Shown here in pieces: positions 6,406-15,700 of a stretch of DNA of 16,306 nucleotides (its first letter is position 1; each line of letters starts with the position of its first letter). Below the pieces are notes generated by a model. It did no database searches. It was not told where the DNA came from and worked only from the letters and a program-made list of their open reading frames with translations. A program made the position numbers and the translations under genes. The DNA is taken from positions 1 to 16,306 of the forward strand of contig JAFAAJ010000319.1 of assembly GCA_023426625.1 (NCBI GenBank), given 5' to 3'. The DNA is from Bacteroidota bacterium (GTDB taxonomy: Bacteria; Bacteroidota; Bacteroidia; Flavobacteriales; Weeksellaceae).

Positions 6406-7332
6406 TTAGATATCACCTGTAAGATAGGCATCACATTTCTTAGATAAGGCAGATTTGATCCCACTTGCGCCGGAACCTCCCAAAACGCCTACTCTTTTGA
6501 TTTTTTTGTTATTGAAAGCAGAATGTTTGATGACTTCCAGATTGAATTTTTCTTTCACCATTCTCAGAAAATCCCTTTCCTCCATCTCCTTTTCCAGTTC
6601 ACCATACATTCCCAATCCCGCATATTGATTCTCATTGTCCAGGTTGTAGATCTGATAAGCCACTTCTTCGTAAGGATGCGCAGATTTCACAGCAGAAATG
6701 ATTTTTCCCTGTTTATAGCCTTCGAAAATTACGGAGATCATATTTTCATCAGCATTTTCACGGATATTCCGCTGTCCTGAAAACGGATTTGAACCTTCAA
6801 CAGGTCTGAAAGTTCCATTTCCGGCTATACTGAAGCTGCATTCATCATAAAAGCCTATATTTCCTGCTCCTGCTGAAAAAAGGGCTTCTTTTATTTTGTC
6901 GGAATAGTCTTTAGGAACATAAACGGTAAGCTGTTTTAAATTATTTTTCTTGGGTTGAAGGATTTTAAGTTCTTTTAATCCTAATTGCTGACAAATCCCC
7001 GCATTCACTCCAAAGAAATCATTATCAAATGCCGTATGAATGGCATAAATGGCAATTTTGTTTTCAATAGCTTTTAAAACTGCCCTTTCAACATAATTTT
7101 TCCCTGTAAGAGATTTTAATCCTGAAAAAATGATCGAATGGAAACATACAATAAGATTACAACCTTTCTGAATGGCTTCTTCTACAACATTTTCCAACGC
7201 ATCATGGCAAACCAGAATCCCATTTACACTTCGGTCCGGAACCCCGCACAGAAGTCCCACATTATCAAAATCTTCGGCCTGTTGTATCGGAATATGGTTT
7301 TCTATTTTTGAAATTACTTCAGCTATTGTCAT
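6406..7332 (-). CDS. Nif3-like dinuclear metal centre protein, truncated by in-frame TAA
   Basis: This 308-aa frame covers the first 84 percent of a Nif3/YbgI-family protein, a widespread hexameric protein with a two-metal site. Its cellular role is unsettled; the label GTP cyclohydrolase 1 type 2 homologue is often used. Visible are the N-terminal domain with FHSIIFSGLK (64-73, metal-ligand H65) and the HTAFDN segment (99-104, ligand D103). A PII-like insertion follows (about 130-235, LTVYVPKDYSDKIKEALF). The C-terminal half starts at VGVLGGSGASG (282-292) and stops at AYLTGDI, where homologues continue with K-Y-H. The lysine codon AAA has become TAA by one base (plus-strand position 6408). 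The lost part holds two metal ligands, so the truncated product is likely inactive. It is first in an operon with the coiled-coil gene and divergent from the channel gene. Confidence 0.88.
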   Translation of the reverse strand: MTIAEVISKIENHIPIQQAEDFDNVGLLCGVPDRSVNGILVCHDALENVVEEAIQKGCNLIVCFHSIIFSGLKSLTGKNYVERAVLKAIENKIAIYAIHTAFDNDFFGVNAGICQQLGLKELKILQPKKNNLKQLTVYVPKDYSDKIKEALFSAGAGNIGFYDECSFSIAGNGTFRPVEGSNPFSGQRNIRENADENMISVIFEGYKQGKIISAVKSAHPYEEVAYQIYNLDNENQYAGLGMYGELEKEMEERDFLRMVKEKFNLEVIKHSAFNNKKIKRVGVLGGSGASGIKSALSKKCDAYLTGDI

Positions 7333-7341
7333 TTTATTCTG

Positions 7342-7349
7342 TATGTTTG
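7342..7349 (+). promoter_or_regulatory. possible -7 promoter element for the channel gene
   Basis: TATGTTTG fits the Bacteroidota -7 consensus TAnnTTTG exactly and lies 44 bases before the channel start, inside the 61-base divergent gap. No -33 TTTG is seen at the usual spacing (a TTG at 7326-7328 is too close), so support is partial. Confidence 0.3.
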
Positions 7350-7393
7350 CTACTAAAATAGGGATATTTTGTTAATTTAAAAAAAACGCTGCA

Positions 7394-8221
7394 ATGGAAA
7401 GAGAACATAATCTTGTTCCCGAAGACGCATTCTGGAAAAAATATTTATACCGAATCATCTACCGTTCGGATACAAGACTCGGTAAGTTATTCGATATTAT
7501 CCTGTTATCGCTGATTCTTACCAGCACATTCATCATTATGATGGAAAGTGTTCCTAAGCTTGATGCCAAGTTCCATTACGCTTTTTTAATCCTTGAATGG
7601 ATCATTTCTCTATTTTTTACCGGGGAGTATTTAACGCGTATCACTGTCGTTAAAAACAAGAAACATTATATTTTCAGCTTCTTCGGCATTATAGATTTCC
7701 TGTCGTTGGTTCCTTTTTATTTAAGTTTATTTTTTCCTGTTACCAAATATTTCCTGATATTCAGAATGCTGAGAATGCTTAGGATCTTCAGAATCTTTAA
7801 TCTTCTCGACTTTATGAATGACGGGTATCTCATCGTAAGAGCTTTAAAAAACAGTTCCAGAAAAATATATATTTTTCTCCTTTTCCTAATAATTTTCTCC
7901 ATAATCATAGGTTCTATGATGTTCATGGTGGAAGGTGGAAGACCAGGATTTGAAAGTATTCCGCAATCTATTTACTGGGCTGTGGTTACCGTTACCACTG
8001 TAGGATATGGTGATGTTTCCCCGATAACTCCATTAGGGAAATTTTTTGCGGTCATACTGATGTTAGCCGGTTATTCCATTATTGCTGTTCCTACGGGAAT
8101 TGTAACTGCCGAAATGAGAAATAAAAGGCAGAATCTGGAAAAGGTTTGCGACCGATGCGGAAATGAGGATATTGATGATGATGCGAGATATTGTAAGCAA
8201 TGTGGCAAGAAATTAGCTTAG
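7394..8221 (+). CDS. voltage-gated-like potassium channel with C-terminal zinc ribbon
   Basis: A 275-aa inner-membrane ion channel of the six-TM voltage-gated superfamily. S1 to S3 lie near 32-50, 62-82 and 94-112. S4 (about 118-140) shows arginines every third residue in FRMLRMLRIFRIF (R124, R127, R130, R133), the voltage-sensor pattern. S5 is near 158-180, the pore carries the potassium selectivity filter TTVGYGD (201-207), and S6 spans about 213-238. The cytoplasmic tail ends in a compact four-cysteine zinc ribbon (C252, C255, C267, C270 in two CxxC pairs) in place of the cyclic-nucleotide or RCK domain often found in bacterial channels. The start at ATG 7394 follows an AT-rich leader with no clear Shine-Dalgarno. 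A small membrane-protein gene begins 44 bases downstream, likely in one transcript. Confidence 0.92.
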   Translation: MEREHNLVPEDAFWKKYLYRIIYRSDTRLGKLFDIILLSLILTSTFIIMMESVPKLDAKFHYAFLILEWIISLFFTGEYLTRITVVKNKKHYIFSFFGIIDFLSLVPFYLSLFFPVTKYFLIFRMLRMLRIFRIFNLLDFMNDGYLIVRALKNSSRKIYIFLLFLIIFSIIIGSMMFMVEGGRPGFESIPQSIYWAVVTVTTVGYGDVSPITPLGKFFAVILMLAGYSIIAVPTGIVTAEMRNKRQNLEKVCDRCGNEDIDDDARYCKQCGKKLA

Positions 8222-8265
8222 TATTAACTATCAATGTTAATCTATTAACCAAATACCACAAAATC

Positions 8266-8427
8266 ATGGAACCAAAAAAGAAAAACAGACCCAACAGTCT
8301 GGTCGTTATTTTATTCTCTTTGATCGTATTAATGGTCATTATTTACTTCATATTGGTCACTTTTTTCCCTGGCGTATTCAGTAATTTAAACACAGGAGAT
8401 TTACAGCCTGTACCACCAGATAAATAA
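8266..8427 (+). CDS. small single-pass membrane protein
   Basis: A 53-aa protein starting at ATG 8266 (MEPKKKNRPN). A longer reading from an ATG at 8200 would overlap the channel gene and is less likely. A basic N-terminus (KKKNR) precedes one strong transmembrane helix (about residues 11-35, rich in V, I, L and F). A short polar, proline-rich tail (LQPVPPDK) follows, predicted to face the periplasm by the positive-inside rule. It lies between the channel gene and a terminator, in the same direction, so it is probably co-transcribed with the channel. No family is recognised; a channel accessory role is only a guess from position. Confidence 0.65.
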   Translation: MEPKKKNRPNSLVVILFSLIVLMVIIYFILVTFFPGVFSNLNTGDLQPVPPDK

Positions 8428-8456
8428 AAAGACGGCTTTAATTTAGCCGTCTTTTT
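8426..8456. terminator. bidirectional terminator between convergent genes
   Basis: AAAAAGACGGCT and AGCCGTCTTTTT form a 12-base stem around TTAATTT. The A-tract and T-tract on both sides give a usable T-run in each direction. It overlaps the stop codon of the small membrane protein and lies 23 bases past the stop of the leftward secreted-protein gene. Confidence 0.88.
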
Positions 8457-8479
8457 TATTGTTTAGAATTGAATTATAA

Positions 8480-10063
8480 TTATTTCTTAATTGCCTTAAT
8501 GGTCTGCTGAGAATTGTCTTTCATTTTAAGAGTTACAAAATACATTCCTGCTCTTAAATCCCCTAAATGAAGTGCAGATCCCGGATTATCAATTGTTTTT
8601 ACCAATCGTCCTACCGTATCTGTAATCATAACAGATTTTACGTTTCCGCTATCTGAAATATTCAGTACGTCTGTGAACGGGTTTGGATATGCCTTAATTG
8701 TGTTTTTAACACCAGCGGTTTCCACAGTTGATAACTGAGCCTGTTCTACAATGAAATTATCTACAAAGAACTCATAATCTTCAGGATCATTTACCGTTCC
8801 ATCTGTTCCATAGAAAGCAAAAATAGTATTGGCTCCTGTATAAGCCGACAGATTATAAGAGAACTGCGTGGTAGTATTGGAAGGCGCATTCGAAGCTTCC
8901 CATGTCTGTAAAATCGTCCATGTATTCCCACCATCACTGGAAACAAGGAAATGTATCACATCATCAGAGCCCATCGCGGACGGATCCGTTCCATAATACT
9001 CTGTCATACCGTAATCAAATTTAACCTGATATCCTCCTGCTGAAAGATCAAACGGCACTGTTTTTAACCATCCTGCTCTATCTGAACTGTATAAATTGAT
9101 CACTGCCGATCCTGTATATCCTGAATTCAGGAAACCGCTTTCATACCAATACTCGATATTGTCTGTCGGAGGAGAGGTAGGCGACCCACCTGATTGCTGC
9201 TCCCAGCACAAAGGCATAAAGGTTGAAAAATCATTGGTATAGGAAGGAACTACAGAAGCACACGCTGTTGTAAAGCTGGTTCCTGCTGACCATTGACTGT
9301 TCTCTGTAGCCGTACATGCAGATCTCACCCAAACATAATAAGTTGTTGCGGGCTGTAATCCTGATAACAGAACAGAGGTAGCTGAAGTTCCTACACTTCC
9401 CGTTGGCGTTGTAGATGCTGTAGGTAGTGTGCTTGAGGTTGAACGATAGTATTCATATCCTACCCCAATTGTACTTTGAGAAGCTACCCATGCTAATTCA
9501 GCGGAGTAAGCTAAAATATTATTTACAGCCAGATTACTTGGTGCCACGCAACTTGGAGCTGCGCCTATATTCACGGTATAATCATGAGCCTCACCGTACC
9601 CATACATATTACAAGGTTCTGGCTGACTGGAGTAACGGTCTCCTACCCTCATCCTGTAAGTTCCGGAGGTCACCGTCACTGGTATTATTATTATACCATC
9701 AGTAACTGTAACTCCAGAAGTCGTCACACTACTGGCTTCCGCTACAAGTTCAGGAGCAGCATCATCAAAAGTACCGTCATTATTAAAATCTATCCAGATA
9801 CGAATATTCTGGCTTTCATAATTGTGAGTTACCGAAAAAGGATAATTGAGTCCGGCATTCAGGTTAATTGTCTGAGCAGTAAAGTCACCATAAGCTCCAG
9901 TAGAACATCCGGTGTTTAAATGACTGAAACCTGCACTTGGAATCTCAAAACTATCGATCTGATCTCCATCATCACATCCGCTTGCGAATTCAGGGGTGCA
10001 ATACGTTTGAGCTGATAAACCAATTCCCAAGCTAAAAAAGCCTGTCAGTAGAATTTTTTTCAT
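8480..10063 (-). CDS. secreted GEVED / FN3 / MAM-like protein with T9SS sorting domain
   Basis: A 527-aa exported protein. An N-terminal signal peptide (MKKILLTGFFSLGIGLSAQ, cleavage probably near residue 19) sends it to the periplasm. A GEVED-type domain follows (about 25-166, with IWIDFNNDG at 94-102 and YGEAHDYTV near 156), then a fibronectin-III domain (about 172-268, TYYVWVRSAC). Next comes a choice-of-anchor/MAM-like beta-sandwich (about 273-441, RAGWLK, SDDVIHFLVS, FFVDNFIVE) and a type A T9SS C-terminal sorting domain (about 455-527, YPNPFTDVLNIS). The sorting domain would be removed on export across the outer membrane, leaving a surface-bound or released protein. No catalytic motif is visible, so adhesion or carbohydrate or protein binding is the most likely role. 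The last 255 residues closely match the end of the third gene in this cluster. Confidence 0.9.
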   Translation of the reverse strand: MKKILLTGFFSLGIGLSAQTYCTPEFASGCDDGDQIDSFEIPSAGFSHLNTGCSTGAYGDFTAQTINLNAGLNYPFSVTHNYESQNIRIWIDFNNDGTFDDAAPELVAEASSVTTSGVTVTDGIIIIPVTVTSGTYRMRVGDRYSSQPEPCNMYGYGEAHDYTVNIGAAPSCVAPSNLAVNNILAYSAELAWVASQSTIGVGYEYYRSTSSTLPTASTTPTGSVGTSATSVLLSGLQPATTYYVWVRSACTATENSQWSAGTSFTTACASVVPSYTNDFSTFMPLCWEQQSGGSPTSPPTDNIEYWYESGFLNSGYTGSAVINLYSSDRAGWLKTVPFDLSAGGYQVKFDYGMTEYYGTDPSAMGSDDVIHFLVSSDGGNTWTILQTWEASNAPSNTTTQFSYNLSAYTGANTIFAFYGTDGTVNDPEDYEFFVDNFIVEQAQLSTVETAGVKNTIKAYPNPFTDVLNISDSGNVKSVMITDTVGRLVKTIDNPGSALHLGDLRAGMYFVTLKMKDNSQQTIKAIKK

Positions 10064-10082
10064 ATTAAATATTTTTTATTTT

Positions 10083-10111
10083 CAAACTAATTTAATAATA
10101 AATTTCACAAT
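10083..10111 (-). promoter_or_regulatory. possible promoter of the 527-aa secreted protein
   Basis: Read leftward, ATTG (10111-10108) and TTAGTTTG (10090-10083) resemble the Bacteroidota -33 TTTG and -7 TAnnTTTG elements. The -7 match is 7 of 8 and the spacing of 17 bases is a little short. The element lies 20 bases upstream of the ATG. Confidence 0.25.
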
Positions 10112-10142
10112 TCCTAAACAAAAATTCAACAATTATTGAAAA

Positions 10143-10174
10143 AAAATAGAGACTAATTAATTAGCCTCTATTTT
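10143..10174 (-). terminator. terminator of the 764-aa secreted protein gene
   Basis: Arms AAAATAGAG (10143-10151) and CTCTATTTT (10166-10174) extend inward through an A/C mismatch that becomes a G:U pair on the leftward transcript, then CTAAT/ATTAG. The leftward strand runs on into a T-tract at 10146-10139. It lies 20 bases past the stop codon. Confidence 0.78.
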
Positions 10175-10193
10175 ATAATTAAAATTTTAATGT

Positions 10194-12488
10194 TTATTTT
10201 CTGATCGCTTTAACCGTCTGTTTTGAGCCATCTTTCAGATTCAGTACCACTAAATATATGCCTGATTTCAATTCTCCTAAATGAAGAGCAGAACCAGGAC
10301 TTTCAATCGTTTTCACTACTCTTCCTGCAACATCCATAATTGAAACTGATCTTACATTAGACACATCTGAAATATTCAGCACATCAGCAAATGGGTTCGG
10401 ATATACCTGAATACCTTTTTTAGTTTCAGTAATCTCATTGGTTCCTAAAGAAGATGAATCATAAGCAGAAATCTGAACAGGTCCGTCACCTCCTGCTGAA
10501 GTATATCTCCACACACTTGCATAAATAACTTCTCCCGGAGTTCTGCCTGTAAGTTCCACTCTAGAGAAAAGATTCGAACCTGATGTTATATCATCATTAC
10601 ATGTAATCAACGTTAAGGATCCGCAACTACCTTGATAAACCGCTAAAATACTGTCCGTAAACGGAGATCCAGATGCTGCAGCTGTTTCAAAAGTTATATT
10701 CCCTGAAGCCGGAACTACCGCTGAATACCAAACATTATTCACAGAACTTGACGTTGCACACGTAGAGGTAACATTGGAAGTTGCTCCAGCGTTTGTTCCT
10801 GTTATCACATTGGAAGCGAAACTTGTACCTACAGTTAATGCTACTGCACCTGCACATTCATCATTAGCCGGTGGTGGCGGAGGTGTTCCAACACAGATAT
10901 TGAATCCGGCATAATTTCCACTTCCGTATGTATAAACTCTTATATAATAAGTATTACCAACTGTTAAACCTGTCAGAGTAGTTGAATTTGGATCTGAGCA
11001 AACCACACTTGTTAATGAACCACATGCTCCGCTTAATACCTGGAAGTACATATCGGTTGAGTTTGTAACATTTGAAAGCAATATCGCATGTGAAGTAGAT
11101 GTAGCCACAAAAGAATACCAAACGTCGTCATCCGGAGTACCAAAACATGGTGTAGCCGCCATAGATTGGGTTGCTCCTGCAGTGTGACCAGCTGTTACAG
11201 AACCACAGTTAAGATCCGGATTCACCGTTAAAGAAATAGCATTGGCACAATCATCATTTGCCGGAGGAGGAGGTATTGTTCCTACACAAATATCAAAGCT
11301 CTGATTATATCCTGCTCCTGAATAGCTGTAAACTCTTATATAATAAGTATTTCCCGGTGTTAAACCAGTTACAGTTCCTGTTGATGGATCACTACATAAA
11401 ACGCTTACCAAACTTCCACAAGATCCGCTCAACACCTGAAAATAAGTATCTGTTGAAGTATTAGTTCCGGTAGAAACAACATTTGATAAGGTCACCACAT
11501 GTGAAGTGGAAGTCGCCACAAAAGAATACCAGATATCATCATCAGGGTTTCCGGAACATGGTGACGCTGCCATAGACTGTGTTGCTCCTAATGTATTACC
11601 TGCTGTTACCGAACCGCAATTCAGATCAGGATTTACTGTTAATGGTATAGCTCCCGAGCAATCATCATTTGCAGGTGCAGACATTGTAGTAAAGGAAATC
11701 TCATTACATCCCACAGCATCTCCTATTGCATTATACGGAGTAACTGTAGCATAATACATCGTTCCCGGATTTAGGTTTCCTGTAATGTTATAGGTAGTTA
11801 CATTACCTACATCCACATTGTTCACTACATCAGTTCCTCCGCTGGTTGTTCCTACTTTAATTTTATATCCGGTAGCCCCGGCTGCTGAATTCCATGCCAG
11901 TACCCCATCAGAGTTTACACCTGTAGCTCCATTGGCAGGAGATGTAAAAGCAGTACAAGCCGGAGGCGTAGTAGGTGCAGAATCGACCACAAAGGTATCC
12001 GCATAAAGCTGCCATTGATCTGTATCTGTAGCATGAATTGCTACATATACGGTTTGCCCTACATACGAAGACAAGCTAAAGGTTTTTTGCGTCCATGCTG
12101 CAGGTGCGTTTTCAGTCGCCTGAAGTACAGTGGTAAAAGCTCCAGCAGTCTGATCGGTAGTAGATAATAAAACCTCATAATCTTCAAGATAACTAGAACT
12201 TCTGGATTTTATATAGAAAGAAATCCTATCACTCACACCTGCTGTTACTGTAATTGCTTTCGTAATCAGATAATCATCATGAGCGGTTGCATTATAGGTT
12301 AAAGTAGCTACATTATTTCCCGATTGTGCCGAACCGGATGCAGGAGCTCCAAACTCCCAACCATTAGCACCACCGTTATTAACTACAGCCCAACCGGCAG
12401 GCATTGTTGTGCCGGCATCAAAGTTTTCAGTCCACTGTCCATATCCCAAACAGGGCACCGTCAGAATAAAGAATAATAGTTTTTTCAT
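10194..12488 (-). CDS. secreted multidomain repeat protein with T9SS sorting domain
   Basis: A 764-aa exported protein with a signal peptide (MKKLLFFILTVPCLGYGQ, cleavage probably after residue 18). Domain order is a choice-of-anchor-J/MAM-like sandwich (about 19-172), an FN3-like module with GTTSGGTDVVNNVDVGNVTT (213-232), three tandem repeats that each begin ANDDC or ANDEC (about 273-409, 410-540, 541-677), and a type A T9SS sorting domain (about 691-764, YPNPFADVLNIS). The repeats contain WYSFVA and YYIRVY strands typical of PPC-like beta-sandwiches, and proline runs (PPPP) link them. Repeats 1 and 2 are close copies and repeat 3 is diverged. No enzyme motif is seen; a surface adhesin or binding protein is inferred. 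It is flanked by its own leader and terminator, so it is probably transcribed alone. Confidence 0.9.
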   Translation of the reverse strand: MKKLLFFILTVPCLGYGQWTENFDAGTTMPAGWAVVNNGGANGWEFGAPASGSAQSGNNVATLTYNATAHDDYLITKAITVTAGVSDRISFYIKSRSSSYLEDYEVLLSTTDQTAGAFTTVLQATENAPAAWTQKTFSLSSYVGQTVYVAIHATDTDQWQLYADTFVVDSAPTTPPACTAFTSPANGATGVNSDGVLAWNSAAGATGYKIKVGTTSGGTDVVNNVDVGNVTTYNITGNLNPGTMYYATVTPYNAIGDAVGCNEISFTTMSAPANDDCSGAIPLTVNPDLNCGSVTAGNTLGATQSMAASPCSGNPDDDIWYSFVATSTSHVVTLSNVVSTGTNTSTDTYFQVLSGSCGSLVSVLCSDPSTGTVTGLTPGNTYYIRVYSYSGAGYNQSFDICVGTIPPPPANDDCANAISLTVNPDLNCGSVTAGHTAGATQSMAATPCFGTPDDDVWYSFVATSTSHAILLSNVTNSTDMYFQVLSGACGSLTSVVCSDPNSTTLTGLTVGNTYYIRVYTYGSGNYAGFNICVGTPPPPPANDECAGAVALTVGTSFASNVITGTNAGATSNVTSTCATSSSVNNVWYSAVVPASGNITFETAAASGSPFTDSILAVYQGSCGSLTLITCNDDITSGSNLFSRVELTGRTPGEVIYASVWRYTSAGGDGPVQISAYDSSSLGTNEITETKKGIQVYPNPFADVLNISDVSNVRSVSIMDVAGRVVKTIESPGSALHLGELKSGIYLVVLNLKDGSKQTVKAIRK
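10869..11672 (-). repeat. tandem intragenic repeat (two close copies)
   Basis: Two head-to-tail units inside the 764-aa protein gene, about 11262-11672 and 10869-11261, encode nearly the same 131-137 residues. Shared stretches include LTVNPDLNCGSVTAG, GATQSMAA, WYSFVATSTSH and YFQVLSG. A third, diverged unit follows at about 10458-10868. The pair looks like an internal duplication and would be prone to unequal recombination. Confidence 0.8.
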
Positions 12489-12610
12489 TGCAGTAAAAAA
12501 TTAGGTTCGATTAAATGTAATTTAAGATAAATTTAATAATTATTAAGATAAATTAAAAATATTATAAATAAAATCTATTTTTAATAAATTAAAAATAATA
12601 AATAATTATA

Positions 12611-12642
12611 AATTTTAATTCATCAATAATTGAATTAAAATT
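12611..12642. repeat. perfect AT-rich inverted repeat
   Basis: Arms AATTTTAATTCA (12611-12622) and TGAATTAAAATT (12631-12642) around an 8-base centre. It has no G or C in the arms except one pair, is not next to a gene end, and could be a regulator site, a weak terminator or chance in AT-rich DNA. Confidence 0.4.
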
Positions 12643-12742
12643 CCTTACCTCAATGAATACAATTGTTTTAAGCCGAATATCCAGTAATGAAAAAATATAA
12701 ACCCTTCTAAATCTGATATAAAAAATAATTCTGTAAAATAAA

Positions 12743-12769
12743 ATAGCGGCTAAAAATTTTAGCCGCTAT
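12743..12769 (-). terminator. terminator of the third secreted-protein gene
   Basis: Arms ATAGCGGCTAAAA (12743-12755) and TTTTAGCCGCTAT (12757-12769) form a strong stem. The leftward strand continues into TTTTATTTTAC. It lies 21 bases past the stop codon at 12790-12792. Confidence 0.82.
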
Positions 12770-12789
12770 CTATTATAAATTATTAAAAT

Positions 12790-15700
12790 TTATTTTTTAA
12801 TTACTTTAACAGTTTGTTTTGAACCGTCTTTCATAATTAATACTACTAAATACATTCCTGTTTTTAATTCTCCTAAATAAAGAACTGAACCAGGAGTTTC
12901 AATAGTTTTCACCAATCTACCCGCAACATCCATTACATTAACAGATTTCACATTTGCTATATCAGAAATATTCAGATTATCAACGAATGGATTCGGATAA
13001 ACTTTAATATCATTCTTTTTAGCAATATCAGAAGTTCCCATTGTAGACATAGGTTCAACTATAAAGTTATCTACGAAGAAATCCACATCATTATCATCAT
13101 TAACTGAACCATCATTTCCGTAGAAAGCAAACATTGTATTAGCTGAAGTGTATGATGTCAAATCAAGACTGTAGTTATTAGATGCATTTGAAGGTGAATT
13201 AGCAGCATCCCACGTTTGCAGAATTGTCCAAGTTGTTCCCCCATCCTGCGATACAAGGAAATGAATCACATCATCAGAACCCAGTGCGTCCGGAGTTGTT
13301 TCTCCATACTCAGTAAGCCCATAATTAAATTTCACTCTATATCCTCCTGCAGAAAGATCGAATATCGGAGTCTTTAACCAACCAGCTCTCCCTGTAGAAT
13401 ATGAATTATATTTTACAGCTCCTGTAGTACCATTATTTAAGAATCCATCTTCAGTCCAGTAAGAAGTTGTTCCCGTAGATCCTGTAGCAGGAGTTCCTCC
13501 CGAAGCATTTGCCCAACAAGCACCCGGATGTGCATTAAAGCTATTAGTATAAGAAGGTGTAATTGGCGTACAAATCGTATTAATAACTCTTACAGTACAA
13601 GACTGAGAGCTTACTTCAGCATCATAAGCATTTACTGTATAGAAGTAAGACGTACTATTATTCAAAGGAGTTGCAAGAGTATATGTTGTAACATTACCCA
13701 CATCTACGTTATCGAGTATATCTGTACCACCCGGCGTAGTTCCCATTGTAATCTTATACCCTGTAGCTCCACTTGCAGCCGACCATGTAATAGTAGGCGT
13801 CAATGAAACGTTCGCAGCATTGGCAGCTGGTGCAGTAACGCTCGGACAGAATGATGAAGTTGCAAAGGCAGGCGCCGGAGCCCAATCGCTGGTAGACGTT
13901 CCGCAATTAGATCTCACCCAAACATAATATGAAGTTGAAGGAGTTAGTGGAGTCAATGTATAAGGACTCGTTACATTACTCACAGTTGGTGTTGCACCCG
14001 GAGCCGGAGCCGTATTTGTTGTACTTACAAAAAGATCATAATTTCCAGACGGAGCAGATGAAGATGCTGTCCATGAAACAGTAGCCGCTTTGTATGTTAT
14101 AGATGCAACTGTAATTCCGGTAGGCTCAACACAAGCAGGAATACTTTCCACTGTAACATCATCAATATAGATACTTCTGTAAGTACCTCCTAAACCGTGT
14201 CTGAAGGCTAAATTCAAATCAGTTCCCACAGGTATATCCACGATATACTGAGCCCAGGAATTAGTAAGCGTAATTGAGCTACCAATAACAGAGAAAGTCG
14301 CAGGGTTTGTAGGATCAGAAAGTGTTCCCACTTGCAATGTATAAGAATTACTACTTCCTTTAGCCATAAATTTCACACGCTTAGTTCCATCAGATAAATT
14401 ATTGGTTTGTGGAGACACCAACATGATATTTCCTGAAGTTGCTGATGAATTATATAAATAGAAACAATTTGGCGAAGAAGCTGGTGAAGTAGAAGACACA
14501 TATCCATATCCGGCAGATCCTGATGTCTCCAAGTACGACCAACAAGTAGGCGCATTTGTATTTGAAGTTGAACCAGTAGATGTTGTGTCAAAACTCTCAG
14601 TATATGGAGCATTGTATGGCTGACAAACAGTAGTAAATACTCTTTCCGTACAAGATACTGAAGTATTATTAGCAGTATAAGCATTTACCACATAATAATA
14701 ACTTGTACTGTTATTCAGTGCTGTTGAGAATGTATATGTTGTAACATTTCCTAAATCAATGTTATTCAACACATCGGAACCACCTGCAGTAGTCCCTACC
14801 GTTAATTTATATCCTACCGCATCAGTAACTGTCGCCCAAGTAATAGTAGGAGTTAAAGATACATTAGTCGCACTTACAGCAGGAGCACTCACAACAGGAC
14901 AACCAATGTTTTTAGTTGTAAAGGAAATTTCAGTACATCCAGTAGCAGTTCCATTAGCATTTGATGGCAAAACTGTAACATAATAAGACTGTCCATACAA
15001 CAGTTGAGATCCCGCAGGAACAGAATATGTAGTAACATTACCTACATCCACACTATTCATTACATCAGTACCTCCAGGTGTTGTTCCGATATTTATTTTA
15101 TAAGAAGAAGCTCCTGAAGAAGCAGCCCATGTGATATCCGGCGTAAGAGAAACTCCTGTAGCAGCATTAGCAGGTGCAGAAATCGTTGTACAAGCAGGAG
15201 TAACCGTAGAAACTTCAATGCTTAAATTATCTACAAAAATATCAGTACTACCATAATCAGAAGTTGCCGCTAATCTTACAACAGCATTAGCTGCGTTAGA
15301 GTTAAGCACAAAAGATGGTCTTGTCCAAGCTGAATTTGTCGTTACTGTTCCAACATTTGAGAAAGTACCCCCTCCGTCTGTCGATAACAATATATCCAAC
15401 TTATCACTTCCGCTCGAATTTCTATAATCAAAAGAAAGAATTCTCACACCTGCTCCACCTGTGGAAAGATCAACATAAAGATCCATATTCCCAGTAAGTC
15501 CCGAGCTGGCATAATAAGAATGGAATCTTGCCGTAGGTGCCACCGCAGGAGATGAAATAGTAGTTGCTGTACCTTCAGTATTATTTTCCCATCCTGAAGC
15601 ACTTGTAAACCCTACACTTCCCGTAGCAATATCATTTTGTCTCCAGCTATTATTTCCTCTTGAAGGCCAAGATCTCCAATAAGTAGCATTCGGAAGATCA

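Larger units (their letters stand above)
12489..12789. other. AT-rich intergenic spacer
   Basis: This 301-base gap between two secreted-protein genes has no ORF of note. The part 12515-12620 is almost pure A and T. It must hold the promoter of the 764-aa protein gene near 12500-12560, but only partial TAnnTTTG matches are seen (for example TACATTTA at 12519-12512 leftward). A perfect 12-base inverted repeat AATTTTAATTCA/TGAATTAAAATT lies at 12611-12642. The right end holds the terminator of the next gene. Confidence 0.6.

Noticed and set aside
8200..8265. Upstream ATG for the small membrane protein
   Set aside because: It would overlap the end of the channel gene and add 22 residues with no pattern before the basic-TM start at 8266.
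10458..11672. CRISPR-like or mobile repeat
   Set aside because: The repeats are long, in frame and coding; there are no short identical repeats with unique spacers.
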